The notes: generated by a model not told the origin, from the letters alone. Numbered from the stretch's first letter, positions 14,901-29,459 are shown. The stretch: DNA of 64,000 bases from Nomia melanderi (GCF_051020985.1 NC_135012.1:11844451-11908450), one strand, 5' to 3'. Made by a program: numbers and translations.

Positions 14901-17356
14901 AACTGCCGGCCTAAATGCATATCTCACTACTGCTACAGGATATCCACGCTCCTCCTTCTGGCCCTGCTGCTCGCTAATTCAGCGAACAATAAAAACCAAT
15001 ACCTAGCGTAGCATCTAGAATTGTTAGCGATGTTAAAGTAATTTCGAAGGTAGACAGCTTAAAAGTAACCATCGCCCCTTTAGTTGAGAAAGAAGCTGAA
15101 GACGTTAAGCTCAATGATTATGTGAACGATTGGATTGTAATTCTCTGTCATCGTGTATATTGGTGGGTGAAAACGAAAATAATAGAAAATCTCGAGTGGC
15201 TGAAAGAGACAAAATGAGACAATGGAGTTATTTGAATTTTTCGACGTTAATCGATATTTATCAGATTTTTTAAGCATAGAATTATGTTAACGCGTGAGCT
15301 GAAGTAATATTTATTGTAAGTTGTCCTAAATGATATTGCGTTAAACTAAATAATAAGTCATTATCGTTCCTAAACTCGATTTTCCTCTAAGATAAAATAT
15401 TCCAAAAATCCATATGGCGTACAGCTGGTATTCTTTACATAAAACTGTTATGAAAGCGCCGGCTATGCAAATATTTCCTTTAGTCCACTGCGCCCAGTGC
15501 TGTAAATATTTATTGCATCTCAAATTTATATAATACACGAAATTTGCATGACAACACGTTCAATCGTATAACTTATTCGTTTTAACCTAGACAATGGATG
15601 ACGATTTTGAAGTAAATACCTATTTTAACATTTTGGATAATAAACCACTAACACATAATACAAACTCTAAATTTCCTTCGTATAATATTTAATTTAAAAT
15701 ATTAATTTGCATTTATGTACAACCAAGCGAGAAGTATTGACTCGTCAACTAATTTAATTAAACGTTGATTCTTAACCGTATTACACTATAACTACTAATT
15801 TATTAACTATTTCACTAATACCGTAAGACGTGGATACATAGTGCACATATAATATTTACCAACGCTTTCCTAATGACACAAATAAATTTCAGGGCAATAA
15901 AGTTTCACTGAAATTTATGCGAAACAAAAGAAACAAGATGAGAGTAGATTTTAAGAGAATCAGTGCGCAGGTTCGGGGAAAGATAACCATCGTACAAATT
16001 CCTTTGTATCGTGTGCCAGGGCATATCCGAAGACTATAGAAAACAAACGTAATTTGCAGCGCTTTAAAATTCCAGGCACAGAAGAAGCTAGTAGTGATAT
16101 CCCATTCCAACAAATATCCCCTCCCCGATGATGCAGTAAAAGTGCATCGCACGTACAACACAGGCCCCATTTCTTTCGCTTAATTTTCCGACCAGTCGGA
16201 TTACGGGGTTGCTTTCATTCCGTTTCCGCTTCCTCATCGGGATGTGTGTACTCGATAGAGCCATTCTTCAATCTGGCCAGATACGCTTTAATTGTTGCGA
16301 TTGTCGACGAATCGTTTCCTCCGGGTTGCTCATTATGCAACGAGAATACCGATTATACGGCTCGGATCGCGCCGAAGTTTCTTTATTAAAATCTCTGCTG
16401 TTACAAATTGAGGAACGCGATGAATATAAAAGCACTGTAAATAATTCTGCTTTTCGAGGAATAAATTAATACAGATCGCTTCAATATGAATTCATAATTG
16501 AAATTATCGTGCTGATTCTGGTAATTAAAATTTTCCGTACCACAGAGAGGGCTTTGGGAATACTTGTACTATAAATTTCGTTAATTTTATTTATTTGAAA
16601 TCGGTTAATTTGTGTTGAATGGAATTTATACTTTACAATGATTTGTGTGTTTATTGAAATATTTATTGTTTGTTAACAATTCGCGTCACTTTAGTGTGAA
16701 GATTTTAATCTACCGGTTAATGTTTGAACCGTTAGTATTATTAACTGAATTTGGGATGTTTCAGTGCAGGTACTAATATCAATTTAGTGCTTCGCGAGAT
16801 CTAACGAAATACGAATGATATTCCACTGCGAGCCCGACTTGAAATAAATTCTAGAATCATTTCACGGTTCATTTATAATCTCCTCTTCCCTTATAAGTTC
16901 ATTTAAAAGTTTCTCCGACTGAATATTTTACTCGACAGTTTTTCTTGTTTCAAACTTTCCTCGATATGAAATCATAGCTTAATTCTTTGAGCGTTTTGTT
17001 TGCGAAATTGTTTGTCACGCAGTTCCTTTTTTCAAAGAGTGTAGTTGGTAATTTAATATACTAGTACGCGTTTCATACTATGACTAACATGAGGATATAA
17101 CTTAAAATAAATAATAAATGTATTATGTACATAAAAATATAATAATGTTCAAAACTAGTTTTCAGAAAATACAAAATTTGTAGTTGTGACTCCGTTCCAG
17201 CGAAATGAAAATCTGCTGTGACCAATATAGCAAATGATTAACGGTTAACCTCATGCGCTAGAAATTAGTTCAGAAATTTGGCAAAGCCTTGTACGAAGAG
17301 CTTTGTTTTTACTTGTTTTACGTACATATGTAAACTAATTTTGTTTATTAATAATT

Positions 17357-17604
17357 TTAACCCTTTGCACTCGAATTATTTTAAATGTTGTTGGATACAA
17401 ACTTGTATCTATTTTTAGGGAAATAAATTAAAGTAACTTACAGCGGTAGAATATAACGTCTTATATTTATTTTATTTCTTATTATTATAATAAGATTCAG
17501 TTTTATAATCTTTCCAAGTGTGATACTTTTTCAAACAATTTTCAACGCGCTACAACAAATTTCTGTTGTCATCTCGAGCGTGACATTCAAGTGCGAAGGG
17601 TTAA
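17357..17604. mobile_element. TTAA-flanked MITE (piggyBac-type), 248 bases with flanks
   Basis: The best-preserved copy: TTAA, then CCCTTTGCACTCGAA on the left; on the right, reading inward on the reverse strand, TTAA then CCCTTCGCACTTGAA. The termini match at 13 of 15 bases. The interior is AT-rich with no ORF. Confidence 0.72.
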
Positions 17605-20600
17605 ATCCTCATTCCCACGATCGCAGGAACACGTCCATTTTTCGACGGACGCCGGCCCCGTTGCGTCGTAATTAATATTTCAATCTTAGACGCGCCCGAT
17701 CAAAGGACGATTGCGGTCGCGACGGGTGGTAGTTCGCTAGTCAAGACGGACGGGTTAATTGCGTTTCGTCCTCGCGGGAAGTGGAGGCGCCGGTCCTGTT
17801 TCACGTCTGCATAGGAGTTCCGAAGGAACCGGGCCAGAAGTTATCGTATTTACATCGGACCGATGAACCTCCGAGGATTCCTATCGAAAGAGGACGCCGT
17901 CAAACGTTCTTTGACGCGCCACCTGATTCCATTTCCTGAGATCCTCGCGCAGGTCGGGCCTCGTTTGTCGAGATGTTCTGCATGGAATCCGCGGTATCAA
18001 AGACCTCGGAATTCCTGGTGAGCTGCCGCCGCCCCCGCCCCCGTTGCTTGTATTTTTACGGTTTGATTACGCGGTTCGAGTCGCTCGCGTTGCATCCCGA
18101 CGTTGTGCCGCGGATATTGTGCGCGGATCCTGCGGTACGGTGTTCCATAATACGGCTTTGATACGGGGACAACGGGAAGTATTTTGATTCACCGCGAATA
18201 AAGGGGACAATGTGGCTTCTTTCGTTTTGCCTCGTTTTCATCCGCGAGCTTTGAGGATTTTAGTAACGGCCGAGGTTATTAGGGGTCGTCGGAAATTGGC
18301 GATTTCAAAAGCGTTAGGCGAAAGTAAGGTAAACGGACTTCGGGTAAAACCGACCATAGATAAAGAGCTCGCATCGAGTTGATATCGCGTGACACAGGTG
18401 AAATAAGTTCTCGGTGTTCCGATCGACTGCGGAGCAGTGTTTAAATTATTGTTCGATTAGAGCAGTGGAAAGATAGAGAGTTTTGATGTTACGTAGATGT
18501 TTCAATTTTCTTTTATCTTTTTACTCTTTAAGCTGTATTTTTGAGAGGAAAGTTATTTCTTTGTACCATGCCAAACTGTATCTTAAATGCTTTGTTTATA
18601 GCTTCAATTGGTTGCAGGCAATCGTATTAACGTGTAGCAAATTCTAATCGAGGATGAGATAGAAACTGACCGATTGGATTGCGCCAGTGCAGGAAAAGCA
18701 GATGACACATTTATTTGTGATTTTTGTTTACAAAGTCGTACATGTGTAGGAAGCCGCTAGATGCGATCGAGCGTCCCTGAAAAAAGAATGCGTGTTTTTA
18801 GGGCAGGTCACCGGTCGCTCGACTTTCCGAGCGGCGCCCGACAAACAATAATAGGTAAGCTATGACCCGGAGTGCGAGTGTGAAGTGTGATAACTCCAAG
18901 TGTGAGAGAGTGAGAAAGAAAAGAGAGTAAGTGTAATCCTTGAGTGTCATCAGGCGCTTTACAGCGAAGTAATGTCTTCCGTTTTTCGATATTCTCTTAC
19001 TCGTAAAACATTGAATTATCTATATATATTTATGGTTTATTTATATCAGCCAACAATTAAGTACGTTCAGCTACCTATTTCGATTCAGTAGAAATAAAGA
19101 TTTCGCATTTTCATATGATTTTACTCGAGTGTCCCATTTTGCTCTACCAATTTTACTCTACAATCAAATTACCGATAATAAACTACCAATTACCACATTA
19201 CCACAAAAATCAGTTTTCATTTACTCAAACTATCGCGTTATCCGTATACCTATTACGACTGATACCCGTGACTAACCTAAGACTGAAACACTACTTAGCG
19301 CAAACTAAAAAAAGATCCACTTAATTAAATGCGTTCGTTCTCCGCTCTCATCCTCTCGCCTCGTAAACGCAAAAACCCCGAGAGTCTGGTTATCGGCGGT
19401 GCTTACCGTGATTTCGGCTTTTATCTACCGAAACGACGCGATACATCGTCTCTGTCAGCCGGGCGAAAATTTATCAGCCCAGCCGGCCTGGCTCGCGCAC
19501 GATTACAGAAGATGGAACGTTTTTATTAGTAAGCGTTTAGGGCGCGCGGCCGATGATTCCGCCGATCAATTCGGCGAGCCTTTCACCGGGAGGCCGAGGG
19601 AGAGGAGAAAAAAAGCGACGTTTCTGCGGTTTTCCATCATTCATGATCTTTGTTGTATCGGCGCTCGCCGCCGCGGCCCTGCGCGCCGGCGAATAAAAGA
19701 ATATTGAATTTCTATCGGGCTATATACGAGGATTCGTAATAAAATTTAATAAATCTTTTCTTTCGGTGAAAGCACTCGCCTATCTATTCTCGCTCTGGCC
19801 GCGCCGCGCCGGGGCTCTGGATATTTTCCGTTGTCCGAACGGTCCGGTGTATATAACTCGGGCAAGCATAACCGATAAACAACCGCCAATTTGTTTTCGC
19901 AATCTCCTCTGCGCCGCCAATCAGCGGAAAGATATTTGCACGTGATATTTGTCTTTGGAAAAATTGTGAACGCTTATCGCGGCCGCTGCGAAACTGCGGT
20001 ATCAACGGTGAAATCGAGTGTTCAATTCTTAAGTGGAACTGCTGGGCAATGGATCCATAAAATTGATTGTTCAATTTATGATTGGAATTATTTTTCAGCA
20101 ATATATTTGTAGTCATATTCTACGGGAAAATGTTGTTTCAACCTTACAGAGGCTGAGCTTTGTTTCGTGACTACAACAAATGTGTAGTATAAAGTTAACG
20201 AACAACAACCTGTGAATACATATTAACTATTCAATAGCAATACCACTTAGAAAAACGACTCGTATTACTCACCTCGTGTCAACCTTTAATATTTAAAGTA
20301 ACCGTGGACTTACGATGGAAGTCTTTTTTCCTTTTAACTAATCGATAATGACAAGATGACAGTGACTAACGTTTACAATGGAAACGAATCTTTGTCTCGT
20401 TTCAACCGTTTATCTGGTATTCTTATTATTCTCTACTACAGTGTACATAAATTCACTTGAAAAATTAATATTACCAATGTACCTATATAGAACACAGTAG
20501 CAAACGAAACCAAAATTTCCAAGAAAATAGAAGATAGCCTGAAATGTCGAAGGAAACTCGATGCGCATCGCGGATGCAGATATTTTAGGGAAAACAGAAA

Positions 20601-22763
20601 AACAGCGGTGAAACGTCGAGAAAATTGTCGAGTCACCTGGAAGAAATTATGGCTGGCAAAGTACCTACTTATTACGCGGTTCGGTGCGTTCACACGCCTC
20701 TGATTACGCTCGTAGGTCGGCGAGCATTGTGCTACTACATTCGCGAGCCGGTTCTAATTACCTACTTAACTGCAACTATGTTCCGCGCGGATTGCGAATT
20801 GCTTATTCCTTCTCCTTACGTTTAAAGAATCAAGGAATGCCTGAACTGTATGAACACGCTTTGGGGGGATACCCGCGGAAGCCGGCAAAGGAAATTTCGT
20901 GATACAACGAAATTCCATTAGTTATTTTATCAGGAATGTATACTGGGATGAAATTAAAATAGTTTTAGTCGCGAATGTATTTGGTCATTTATGTTTGAGC
21001 TTAATTGTATTAAAGGAAAGGCAACTTTTGAAAAATATTTGGAGATCTTAATATATTTGGAAATATTTAAATCTTTAAATCTTATAAAAATATTTGGAAA
21101 TCTTGGAGATTTTATATTTTTATATAATATTATAATTATTTGCTGTTATATTCAATTGTGAATACACTTTGTGCTTTCAGACTTTTCAAATCGATGGATG
21201 TAACAAATAAAAGGGAACTCCTAAACGAATGAATAGGATGAAAGGAAGTTCCTAATATATCAATAAGTAATCTGCTGTTTTGTTAATAGCGCGATAATAT
21301 AAGTTCAACTATATGTAAAGTTTAATTGCACGGATGTGTCTAAATGAAAGTCTTACTTTTACGAGTTTCGAGAAACCCTTTATGGGTGTTTTCACGTTGC
21401 GCCGGTCTAGGCGGTCGCCATTATACCACCCTATCGCAGTTATCTGGTTACATTTGGTTCAAATGCGGTAATGAGACCTTGATGGCTAGTGTGTTCTCCT
21501 TTGATAGTCAGTAGTTACCGAGAGTGTAGAATGGCAAGTAGTTTACGGATTTACAGTAAATCACATTTTTCTAGCAAGAAAATAATTACTTACAACTTTT
21601 GTGAAGAATTTTTTGAGATATTTGTCTGAAGCGAGACAAATTTTGCTTAAGAAAAATATATTTTCCAGCAGTAATTAAAATAATAAGTAGTACGAAAGAA
21701 AATGACGAGTTACGATACTCGTAATTTTCAGTACATATATTAATAGGTATATCTACTTTGTAATTTCATGATTTCTCTGGTCCTATTAACAGATAATGTT
21801 TTATCACGATCACAATTCATTCATACGTTTCGTTAATCGCAACGAAAACAATTTGCGAAACAAATCCTTTCCTCCCTTGCAACTGCGATTGCAATTACTC
21901 GCATATACAGTTCCGGCAAACTACGTCCCCGAAAAGTCCCATAAAACAGTTGTATTAAATTGAAAGGGACCGCTCCAATAAATTTATTCGGAAGTTTAAA
22001 GCAGCACTCCGCCCGATAGGTATACACGCGCTGGACTGCTTAATTTATACACCCTTTCACGCACATTTGTACATACAAGTAATATATTTTTCAACGTCAG
22101 CTGTCTCGCTGACAAAAAAGCAAGTTTCTGAATTTTCTCGGTACTCGAGATTTAAAACACTGTAACTGTTCGTGCATACACTTCTCTTGATTGTTATTTC
22201 GAAGAAAATTATTCTTTTTCGAAAAGCTCTTTGCCAGTAAATTAAAATTATAAAATTCAATGAATTATTTCTAATTCCTGCAAATACGCGTAGTAGTTTT
22301 TACAAAGATTTGCTACATTTAAATATTAATTCTCATCACTTGTTCTCCAAATATTCCGTAATACTAAACGTTACTTTATTTCCAGCAACATCGCGAGAAA
22401 CAATATCACTTCTATCGTTAACGCGTTAAGCCTCATGGAAGTCATTTATGTGAAAATTAACTACTCTACTCTAAAACGGTCAAGATTTTCGTGGCACTGA
22501 TAGAAAGCCACAAAAAACTAAGAAAACTCGATATCAAGATATAAACGTTTTTGCGTGAAAAACTAAAACCCACGACTAACGTTGGGTAATCTTCCAAAAA
22601 TATTTGCGAATAGGTGTACTTTATCGAAAGCCACGTTAATCGAAATGAGATTTTCTCCGGCCGAGGGAGGAAGTTTAACGAGTAGATCGCATTAAAAATA
22701 TTTGCCAAGAAAACATGGACGAATATGCTTACCCAGAAACATCCACCGCGAAATTCATAGGGG

Positions 22764-22796
22764 GCGACGCGACGCGACGCGACGCGACGCGACGCC
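22764..22796 (+). repeat. GCGAC microsatellite, about 6.5 units
   Basis: Uninterrupted GCGAC pentamers in AT-rich DNA. It creates the repetitive start of a minus-strand ORF, which is therefore not credible. Confidence 0.95.
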
Positions 22797-23935
22797 ACCT
22801 TTAAAGAACAAACACTTCACCCGAAGTGTTTATCCTGAAGATGAAAGAAGCATTTGAAAATAGCCACGAGTGATATCTTCGTATCATATTTTCCTTCTAT
22901 CCGCCCTCCAGGTACGTCAGTAACGCAGCCGTTGTCGATCCGTGCGTTTCAAACCCCTTAAACGCAGCCCGGGGCTGGATACAAATTAAACTGCATGCCA
23001 GTGCGCCGACATTTTTCTCCGTTACGCTTTGTTGAGTCCGTTCCCCGCCCAATCTCGCGACTCAAGATGTTATTATTCAAAAGACAACGCAGTCTGAATA
23101 AATACTTCTTATAACCATTCGTATTTCCCCTCTCTCTCTCTCCCTCTAATTTATTTCTTTATATTCTCTCATCAACCCTCGGCTGAATATGCTCTTATCG
23201 AGGAGGTACAGCCGCTCGTGAGTTTATTCAAGGAAAGTCGATATTCGGTTTCGTCTTTTTGTTTAATCAGATACTATATATTCCACGTGTTATTTCGTTT
23301 GGTATTTTACATTTCAATATTTTGCATATTATTTCGTTTATCATTCAGTGATGTAGTTTTATTAAGGATATATGTTTTTCTTATAAATTCTTGCTTTATT
23401 ATCTTTGATTTATTTGGTTTCCTTTGTATCCTTTTATACACCCTTATACCCTTCAATAGCATGTACCCTTATCGAGAAGGTACACCTGCCACTACTTCAT
23501 TCGGAGAAAGCTCATCTGTTATTTAATTTTAATTTTCTTATTCTATTTGGTATTTTATTTTATGCAGTACTTTATAAATCATTGTGTGTACTGTTTTGTT
23601 GCAATTTAGTTCGCTTATGTTTTCTATAAGTTCGATATAGAATCATGCGTATATTGAATACATTATATAATATATGCATTAAGAATTAAATTACATTTTA
23701 CGGCTACAATTTTCAATTTTTAACAGTTGCTGAAGTAATGAACTGGAGATTCCAATGAACTAATTGATGTAATGATGTGGTATCTAAGATTTCTAACTTA
23801 AAGAACATTTTTGTGCGTGATAGAGAGTCGTGTGTTGGCCTTCGTGGTATTAATTTGTATTTTTACGTGTTGTCCATATTGTTTCTTTATCTCATTAAAT
23901 ACATATATTTATTCCTAATTCTCTTTTCACTGAAG

Positions 23936-24282
23936 ATCCACCTTTTCAATACCTAATAATAATAGTAGCCCCACTATAATCTTGGATCACTATACTACTA
24001 AGAACCGCGTTCTCGATGAATTCTTTCGACACGATCTCGAGCAGATAAAACGGAGTCAGGTTTTTCCGACGCATGTATCCTCCGCATAACACAAGAGACG
24101 CGTATAAAGCCGATTTTAAAGAGCTTAAAAGCCTGGACTTCGGTCTCTTAAAGGATCGTTCGCACATTATCGCCCGCGATATGTTGGGAGACGATGTTTC
24201 CGTCTCCGAAACGGTCACCGGCGTGAAGTTGCAGCCCGAGCAAAGCGATATTACCACACGGAAGACATTATCGACTGCATAA
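23936..24282 (+). pseudogene. Degenerate or frameshifted coding relic, family unknown
   Basis: Two open segments in different frames abut. The first runs from just after a possible acceptor (tgaag, 23931-23935) to a TAA at about 24090 and contains NRVLDEFFRHDLEQIKRSQV. The second runs from ATG 24073 to TAA 24280-24282 and contains DFKELKSLDFGLLKDRS. Both are rich in purine-first, pyrimidine-last codons, as real genes are, while flanking DNA is not. The simplest reading is one ancestral coding sequence with a frameshift near 24075-24090. The antisense strand is also open for 103 codons (24257-23946), which coding DNA with this codon pattern often produces. I do not recognise the protein. It could be a pseudogene fragment, an exon with an assembly error, or a relic of a mobile or viral element. 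A further open stretch at 24312-24623 may be unrelated. Confidence 0.35.
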
Positions 24283-24919
24283 ACGTCAGTCGAATCTCAT
24301 AAATTTATTTCTTGCTCAGCACGGAATATCGCGTTGCTGTTACCTCGTACTCGCGGCGAAAATGTATGCAAAAAGAGAAACCGATCGAGCAGAATAGTTC
24401 TTTCTTGCAATTTGATACGTACGTATCGGTATCGCGCATCGCTCCGCTTTTATTTCTCCGTTTTCCGCGGAAATTCTGTGCGTTTCGTAGAAAAAATATG
24501 CCAATTATAACGATGGATGTGTTTTGTATAAATTACAAGGGAATAAGCGAAACCGAAACGCAGATATTGACGACAGAATGTGAAGGCGGTTTACATTTAC
24601 TTGTTGTAATATCTGTTATTTGACAGGACAAATGGAAACGTGTATTGGTATGTTCACTGTACCATTGGGCTTGCGATATATGTTTTTATCCGTATTGAAA
24701 AGTTTTCGTTATAATATCGTATCAGACTCGTGAAGATTTTAAATAAAATTTAACAAACGTGAGTATTATTCAGTTTGAATGCAAATTACATATTATTACT
24801 TTGTTACCAATGATTATACCTTAAAGCGCATGTTGATACGGTATAAAACTGGAATTCTCTCTTATTTTCAATGAATTCTTAAGAACGAAGTAGTTAGATT
24901 TCACTTTTTTCTAATTTAT

Positions 24920-25095
24920 CGAAAATACTTGAATCCTTCTAATTCTAATGCATTCTCTTAAAAATACTTCCGAATTTTCTAACTCAACTGCACTTTTTCA
25001 AAATTATTTCTAAATTCTAATTCTTACGCATTCCCTCAAAAATATTTCTGACTCCGAATTCTAATACATTCCTTCAAAAATACTTCTGAATTCGA
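24920..25095 (+). repeat. Tandem repeat, four units of about 45 bases
   Basis: Units of the form attctaatgcattctctt then aaaaatacttctgaatt repeat four times with drift. AT-rich, non-coding. Confidence 0.7.
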
Positions 25096-27530
25096 GTACA
25101 GCATAAAACAATTATCACCAGTGTGTCTTCTCCCTTTTCCAATAACATTAATTCTAATACACGGATAAGCTTCAGTAATATTCATATTACAACAGTGTCA
25201 AGAAAAAATCTTTCAAAGATGTCACCAATATCTCCTAACTGTACTAGATCGCAGCGCAAATCCAGACGAACGCTTGGACGAACCCCGACGCCGGGAGCGC
25301 CCCTAAAAGACTCGGTAAAACGCTTGTCGCGGCTCTTTTACAACAAATTCATCGGGATCGCGGTATCCGGCGTGCTTATCGCGTTAATGGAAATTAGAGA
25401 GATTATGAAAACACGCGGGCAACGTCTTAAATATGTCCTCGTAGCTGCCAGCTCGGAAAATTTGTGTCGGCCCCGCCGCTCTCCCGCGCTGCCTTCGTAA
25501 TTACCGCGTCACCAACACACACGAGCGCCGTCACGGGGCCGTATACTGTTGTAAATACACAACGCGACCGGAGGCGTGTACGTACAGGTCTGACCGTCTT
25601 AAGGTACAACCTGGAAATTTATTGCCACTAAACACGGCACACCGGGAACTCGGTCCCGTGACTGCTCATGAAATTGCGCGCGTATCCCATAACACGTATC
25701 GCGGGATCTCGGCTATATAGATCTGCCAGATCGGATGTATATAGCGCTCATTGAAGCCCCTGCATTCAGGAAAGTATTGCATTACGAACGACTGCGATGG
25801 ATTAGAATTTATGGAATGAACTTTCTTTTGTTCTCGAGATCGCTGTGCTTGTTCACTGGAATAGGGCTTGTTGTAGGGGTACTCGAATGATTCTGTACCC
25901 CTTATTTTAACCCTTTTACATCATTTGGAATTAGGGATATATTTTTCAATATATACTGCACAAACTATATGTTTTGAGTCCATTTTGCAAATTTTGACAG
26001 TTTTATGTGGTTCTATATTTATATACGAATCATTCGTATGTTAATAACGTCGAAATCAATGTGTTAAGAGATAAACGCTTCTCATCTGAGACGCAGTTTT
26101 GTGCATTTTCACTTTGCTGTTATTGTAAAGTGCTATATTTTCGTGATAAATGTTAATATACTAATTTTCGAATGTTCTGTTGAATGTTGTTGAGTAATCT
26201 TTTTCTAAAATATTTAGCAGCGTAAGAATACAATCTTGACTGCACCATGAATTTTACACATTTTACATAAATATTATTTCATCTTGTACAAACAAAATAT
26301 TGTTAAGATCGATTATTAATTTCATTCAATAATGCACCATTAACGTTATAATACGAACAATTAAATATAAGGAAATTCTTTCCACCGTTCGATTGAAATG
26401 ATTTAAAAAGAAATTCCGTGGCATCGGTCATTGGTAACCTCAACGGCAGACAACACGTTGCCGATAACGAATATTAAAATCACCAATGTATCGAATAGAG
26501 GTAATATCAAATTATTTCATAAAATATTCATCAGCGTTGAACGTAAAATGGCGGACGGCGTTAGCATCGCATGCGTTAACACCTCACGTGATTCCGAATA
26601 ACGCATTCGCAACTGGGAAATTCGTACGCTAATAAATTACCGTTCGCTAATGAATGATAGCCGCTGGCAAATTACTTACCGCTGCCATTTAATTATGAAC
26701 ATCGAACAACTATTTCCTTTGAGGTGATAAATGCGAGCCGTCGTTGTATAACGATATTGCGCAACGTTGCAAGTAGAGGCCCGGCGCAAAATGCGTGCAG
26801 AACGTGAACAATGAAAACGTTGCGGGTGTATTCAGCATCATCTGAACAGTTCCCGTGCCGTGAATCCGGTAATATTTAGCGATAAACCCAGCACGAATGA
26901 AATGGACTGAACTATCTAAGGTATTCACAGCAGGTTCTATGCAGACGCGTATATATCACCATCAAAATGTCATTTTGACAGTAACGGACCTCAAACAATC
27001 GGGAATCACAGTACCGTTATTAAACTATCCAATTTGTAATTCCGGGAAAATCAAAACTATCTAGCGGAATTCGAGCCGAAATTAATTTTTTATTCGACTC
27101 TGCTGTTTCTGCCTTTTTCTTCAAAGACTTCTTTGAATTTTAATTTGTATTTATTAGATTCGGTAAGAAGATACGTTCAAATTTTTATATATTTTTATGT
27201 TTTCGTTTATGTCCTGTATTTTATTTTATATATTTTAATTTATTTCATTAATTTTAACTTCGGGAGAAACAGATTAACTACTGTTTCTGATAATATTAGG
27301 TAATATGTCGCTAGTATTGGTTAATAGTAAGTCGGTATTGAATTCGTCATTTTGAATTTAAAATTTTTCGTGTCAGATTCGTCCAGTGGCCTCAAAATCC
27401 TCTGATCGCCAATTTTCATACAGTTTGCATGATTTTTCACTTTCGCCTACAAAAATCAGGTTTCCAGATCACTGTGCAATAGCATCATTCACCCTCAAAG
27501 GGTGAGCCCTTAACGGTCGATAGTTTTATA

Positions 27531-27735
27531 TTAACTCTTCGCGAACGAGACTGCCTTAAACGTCAAACATTCTTTTTTATCAAAAATACTGATGCATCAG
27601 AGTCTTAGATACTAAAAGAAGAAAAGATATGTCAGTCTCTCGTTAGTTGAATAATGAAATTATTCATTTGCACTGTTCGATTCTAGATATCGAAGCTCAG
27701 AGTCGTCGTTACAATATTCACCCTCAAAGGGTTAA
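27531..27735. mobile_element. Decayed TTAA-flanked MITE of the same family
   Basis: Left end TTAACTCTTCGCGAACG and right end, read on the reverse strand, TTAACCCTTTGAGGGTG. Size (205 bases) and TTAA flanks match the family. A duplicate of the right-end motif (ttcaccctcaaagggt) occurs just outside at about 27488-27503, so insertions may be nested. Confidence 0.45.
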
Positions 27736-28823
27736 AATATTTCTTTTCAATCAAATAAGGGAAACTAGTGTGACTAACAATAATTGTTATATTTTACTCA
27801 TGAATGTTCATTTAAAAAGAAGAAACAATTTCATTTCATTTCGACACGCGATTCGAATAAATCATTTTTTCGTTAATTTATGCTCGCAATTAAATTTCCG
27901 ATTTAAAATGAAACTTCAACGAACGAAATTTTATGAAATTCTCCAATCTCGCGTTACGGCGACGTTCGACCGCAAAGGGTTGATGTCACGACGGAAACGG
28001 GCGGACAACAAGAATTCACTCAACGAATCGCACGCGGATTCCAATAATGTCGAAACCCCGCCCATAAATTCTGCCAAGTCGATCGTTTGCTTTTAATTCC
28101 CCCCGATCCGCGGAGACACGCGTCGCGCGATATATTCTACGGTCTCGCCGCGGCGAACGGTCGGAAATCCGAAGGAGCTGAACAACGCTGTCAGAACGTC
28201 GGAAGAATTTTACAGAAAATGTTTCTGTTTTTCTGTCCGGCGGAGCCGACGCGAAAAGAAGGATGGAAAAATCCGAGGGAGGAAATCCGTGAAACGGCGT
28301 CCCGGGGACGGGAAACTTCGGCGGTTCCGCGACGCGAGATTGGCGAAAACAAAATCTCGAATACGAAAGTCGAAAGGTAAACTTGTTCGAATGGCGAAGG
28401 AGCGCGGAGGGGGGCGGGCGAGTTCGGCTGAGGGTTGCGGATCCAGCGGAGAAATGTTATGTCCGGCAGTGGGAACGAGTAAATTCAATCCGAAACGCCG
28501 ACGCACAGTGCCTTTCGACGAAAAGCTGGCCGAAATTTATAATTTCAATCGGATTTTCATAGAAACTGGTACAGTTATATTTTTGGTGTTGCCGAATCTG
28601 AATATTTTGTCAAAAATTCAAAATACCAAATGGTCTAATATCACTGATGTATAATTTTTAAGTGAATCTATGTAAAAATTGATTGTTTCTCAACCTTTCA
28701 CAAAATCGATGCAACCGAAACATCGAATTCAATAGGATGATTATAATTTTATAACGTTTTGGGAATGATTCTTTACTTTTAACGCGATTATCAAATTAGC
28801 CGGTCTAAACTGAAACTTTATCA

Positions 28824-29060
28824 AACCAGTCGACATATTTAAAAGCATTAAACGTAATTAGATACATAGAACTGCGTACCATAAGTCTTCTGCGTCAGAA
28901 ACGCTGCATGATTGGAAAATTGAAATTTCAACTTTGAAGGTCTACATCTTAGTAACCAGTCAACATATTCAAAAACTTTAAACGTAATTAGATACATAGA
29001 AGTGCGTGCCATGAGTCTTCTGCATCAGAGACGCCGCTGGATGATTGGAAAATTGAAATT
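28824..29060 (+). repeat. Direct duplication with 130-base period
   Basis: Two copies share aaccagtcgacatatt, aaacgtaattagatacatag, cataagtcttctgcgtcag and gatgattggaaaattgaaatt. The second copy enters a GC-rich island at about 29070. Confidence 0.85.
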
Positions 29061-29459
29061 TGTCCGGTTTTTCGTCGAGAGGTGCCACCGTGTGACGCGC
29101 CGTCACTGGGGTTGTCCGGGCTGTGCCACACGCCGCGGGAACGAGAGATCGTTGAAGGATCGACGCTCGTTTCTTTCGCGGCCGTAATACGGGCAAACGA
29201 TAAAGGCAACAAGAAGCTCTCGGATATATTCGGCCAGATGGTTCTATTCGAAAGTTCACGGCCCGTTTAATTCCAATGATGAAGTGCCCGCTGGATTGAA
29301 CCCGAAGCGAAACGCTCACGAGTTCTCGAACGAATCTAACTCGGGAACCATTCTGGACTGCACGACGGGGTGTTATTAACCCCTTGCCTTATAATATAGA
29401 AGCTGGATGCTTAGCGAACGTGGTAAGCCTTTGAGTGCCGGTCTTTTTAAGAGAGAAGT

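Noticed and set aside
27647..28096. Longest ORF in the window (149 codons, + strand)
   Set aside because: It opens at TTG, begins inside a MITE and its peptide is a low-information mix of Asn, Arg and Phe with no recognisable motif.
28087..28654. ORFs of 97-121 codons on both strands
   Set aside because: Highly charged low-complexity peptides in a GC-rich island; no motif and no convincing start context.
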